DNA from: an uncultured Prevotella sp.
GTDB lineage: Bacteria > Bacteroidota > Bacteroidia > Bacteroidales > Bacteroidaceae
Direction of reading: 5' to 3'
Length of the DNA: 9,283 nucleotides
Assembly (NCBI GenBank): GCA_905210845.1
Contig: CAJLYG010000126.1
Span: 1-9,283, forward strand
How positions within the stretch are numbered: position 1 is the stretch's first letter; the number at the start of each line of letters is the position of its first letter. The notes beneath the pieces are model-generated. The model saw nothing but the letters and a program-made list of their open reading frames with translations. It was not told the DNA's origin and made no database searches. Positions 8,301 through 9,283 of the stretch are shown piece after piece. The translations under genes were made by a program, and so were the position numbers.

Positions 8301-9241
8301 CCCTCCCTGTCGTTGATAATCTGCCAAACGATATTGCTGCCTATGGAACGGATATCCTTTGTACTATGCAGAAAAAACTCCGTTTGATGGGCCTGGGGAC
8401 GATATAAAAGCAACCCTGCATCCGTGCCCAAGAAGAGATTACCATGAAGGTCTTTCTGCATCGACTTGAAAACATTGCCCGGCTGCAGGAGCAATTGACG
8501 CATCTGATGAAGACGGGGATCATAACTGTAAACGTAGTTTTCCATCCCCACCAAGAGGCGTTGCTCCCGATGATCCCAGTACAATGTATTGACGAAGGGA
8601 TTGTTTCCTGGTACAGGGATCAAGGTTACCTTCCAAGTGGCAAGGTCAACCCTCCCTAATCCTGCTAAGGAACTAAAGTAAACGTGGTTTCCCGCCCCTT
8701 CAAAAGCGGTGATATCGGGGAAGGATTTCGGAAGCTTACATTTCCTCAGCTGCCGCGTTCGCAGGTGAAAGGCGTAGACCCCACTCACGTTCGTGCCGAT
8801 CCATAGATACCCACCATACGCCTTCAGCATGGTTACGGAATGGACGGCATGCAGTTCGGGATAAGGGTCTTCCCTCTTTCCGGTTTTCAGGTTGAAGAAC
8901 AAAAGCCCTCGGGTAAGTGATCCTAAGCAAAGGTATTGGTCACCAGCAGGACAGACTGCCCTCAACCCCCGATACGTCTTTACGCCCTCCAAAGGATGAT
9001 GATGGAGGCTATAGCCATCATAACTGTACAGGCCATCACCAGTTGCCAGCCACATCATGCCCTTGGAATCCTGACAAATGCCCATCACGGGATAGGCAGA
9101 AGGAGGGACGCTGATATTCTTGAAAATGGGCTGTCGCAGGTTTACGGACGGGTCCCATACGGATGATGCCACGACCTGGCATGCCCACGCCATGACTCCT
9201 ATGAGCCCGAAAAGGATCTTTCTCATGATCGAACCGCTCAT
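5348..9241 (-). CDS. Hybrid two-component system (HTCS) sensor kinase/AraC-type regulator
   Basis: One protein of up to 1297 residues that senses a glycan fragment in the periplasm and regulates the PUL. Domains in order: signal peptide (to about 25, ACQVVAS); periplasmic beta-propeller repeats (about 40-640) with repeated Reg_prop blades such as GMMWLATGDGLYSYDG, NLFLGTDAGLLLY, NLWMATEKGVSLL and RLWMGGDNG; a Y_Y_Y-type domain (about 665-747); a transmembrane helix (about 757-775); HisKA with phospho-acceptor His808 in NISHELKTPL; HATPase with N-box NLIANAVKY (921-929), G1 DNGPGIP (954-960) and G2 GGTGIGL (982-988); receiver with Asp1050/1051, phospho-acceptor Asp1093 (IVDQMMPEMNG), Thr1123 and Lys1145; AraC helix-turn-helix (about 1195-1293, ending GITPKQYREQ). 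All catalytic residues are present. The start is the ATG at 9241, preceded by GGGAGAG; the ATG at 9226 (MRKILFG) also gives a good signal peptide. The frame remains open to the window edge. Lying immediately upstream of susC, it is the likely regulator of the pair. Confidence 0.95.
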   Translation of the reverse strand: MSGSIMRKILFGLIGVMAWACQVVASSVWDPSVNLRQPIFKNISVPPSAYPVMGICQDSKGMMWLATGDGLYSYDGYSLHHHPLEGVKTYRGLRAVCPAGDQYLCLGSLTRGLLFFNLKTGKREDPYPELHAVHSVTMLKAYGGYLWIGTNVSGVYAFHLRTRQLRKCKLPKSFPDITAFEGAGNHVYFSSLAGLGRVDLATWKVTLIPVPGNNPFVNTLYWDHREQRLLVGMENYVYSYDPRLHQMRQLLLQPGNVFKSMQKDLHGNLFLGTDAGLLLYRPQAHQTEFFLHSTKDIRSIGSNIVWQIINDREGNLWMATEKGVSLLQRNLPYQLVPLYDLTGSGEGNTITQMLYDSKGRLWMGGDNGIILNDGKETTWFNANNPSHHLAHNRIRSIVENKDHDIWLASDGSIARFDEETRQFVYYHVVTPGGTHADWCYGVKEDEKGRLWLNTWASGLLLVDKRKLIENGPHRMFVARPLKGFDYLDSRLTVRQVVMDDQGNAWVGRTNSITKVNIRTLGQKRYPITNSILCYCNGSLFIGQDNQILKMEIPSGHLSRVFQLNRGSLVALVPHGKYLWISSSEGIDCMDTGDGRVRNTNLPIGYYPVGCFDTRLKRLVWGGEDCILTYKLSKQGFPERRVYVSSVIEGDDSQGSPSQAEMPLYTNQIHLKSGDNVVLELSTFYYAPENDRIFYYRFEQEKEWHQLAPGHNQISFLGMSAGHYRLCLSATNPAVNPHAMVQVYDIFVPHPWYSSYPMRILYLLLVVFWIVCLFKYQQKKARRRLVQREKERSLELSRQKMDFFVNISHELKTPLTLIIAPLSKLIETSTQERQRRVLALIYENAQKLNALIGKVMNFKQLEYDGASTLLRSYIELNHLIRNCIHYFNQVSEDRHISIEFRSDEKDVWIHADAQKLESVFTNLIANAVKYVKDGTGKVEVALHVRDQKAVIDVMDNGPGIPEEDQKMIFIRFFQGKKAKRNKGGTGIGLYLVKTFVTLHGGTVEVAGRNPGTIFTIMLPLTGENAADRETKDDEGQAVSPEDTRQKIAIIDDNHEIVDLLAENLQDTYLCLKAYDGKEGLGMIREQLPDLIIVDQMMPEMNGFEMCRELKRNQPTATIPIIMLTAKDDMRTEEESIKIGINVFIPKPFDLRKVHLQIVRLLALHRDIEKSIQISRITHPEFKPVERLASPEENIIRDITKIIEDNMANDELNVATLAEKSGMEQKQLYRKVKQLTGYSPIAYMKQLRMKKAAVLLREKQFTVSEVMYMVGYTNASYFTRCFSEELGITPKQYREQIDH

Positions 9242-9283
9242 CTCAAGGTCTCTCCCATGGCTTTGAGACGAGGCGTTCCGGGG
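9242..9283 (-). other. Edge segment upstream of the HTCS gene; possible 3' end of another minus-strand gene
   Basis: All three minus-strand frames are open at the edge. One frame reads PGTPRLKAMGETLR and then stops at a TGA (9240-9238) that overlaps the HTCS ATG as ATGA, a common arrangement in operons. A purine-rich GGGAGAG lies about 8 nt before that ATG and could be its ribosome binding site. The segment is too short to recognise a protein family, and no promoter element is visible. Confidence 0.25.

Noticed and set aside
9257..9283. A plus-strand ATG at the right edge that could begin a divergent gene.
   Set aside because: Only nine codons are visible, with no promoter or clear ribosome binding site on that strand. 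The purine-rich stretch there reads on the minus strand and serves the HTCS.

Overview
The window looks like part of a polysaccharide utilization locus (PUL) from a Bacteroidota genome, most likely a gut or oral Bacteroidales member (Bacteroides/Prevotella type). The genus cannot be fixed from sequence alone. Four things support this: an adjacent SusC-like/SusD-like pair, a hybrid two-component system (HTCS) regulator, a promoter -7 element of the Bacteroidota type (TAnnTTTG), and start codons mostly lacking strong Shine-Dalgarno sequences. Every supported gene lies on the minus strand, so transcription runs from the right edge towards the left edge.

Layout in the direction of transcription. 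First comes a 42-nt edge segment with no certain gene, which may hold the last codons of an upstream gene. Next is a full-length HTCS sensor/regulator (5348-9241). A 166-bp intergenic region follows, with a perfect 18-bp-arm inverted repeat directly after the HTCS stop, then a -7 promoter element and a leader of about 60 nt. The SusC-like TonB-dependent transporter (2098-5181) is followed after 19 nt by the SusD-like surface glycan-binding lipoprotein (522-2078). A 68-bp gap then carries a textbook intrinsic terminator hairpin. The last gene is the 5' part of a glycoside hydrolase family 2 (GH2)-type enzyme (1-453), which runs off the left edge.

How the parts probably work together (family knowledge plus inference). 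SusD captures an oligosaccharide at the cell surface and SusC imports it, using energy passed from TonB. The periplasmic GH2 enzyme trims it. The beta-propeller sensor of the HTCS binds a released oligosaccharide in the periplasm and, through its cytoplasmic kinase, receiver and AraC-type DNA-binding domains, activates the susC promoter. The glycan is not identifiable from this window. The gene content is a standard PUL and no unknown gene family was found. The points worth a second look are regulatory: the large palindrome between HTCS and susC, the -33-less susC promoter, and the strong terminator between susD and the GH2 gene.
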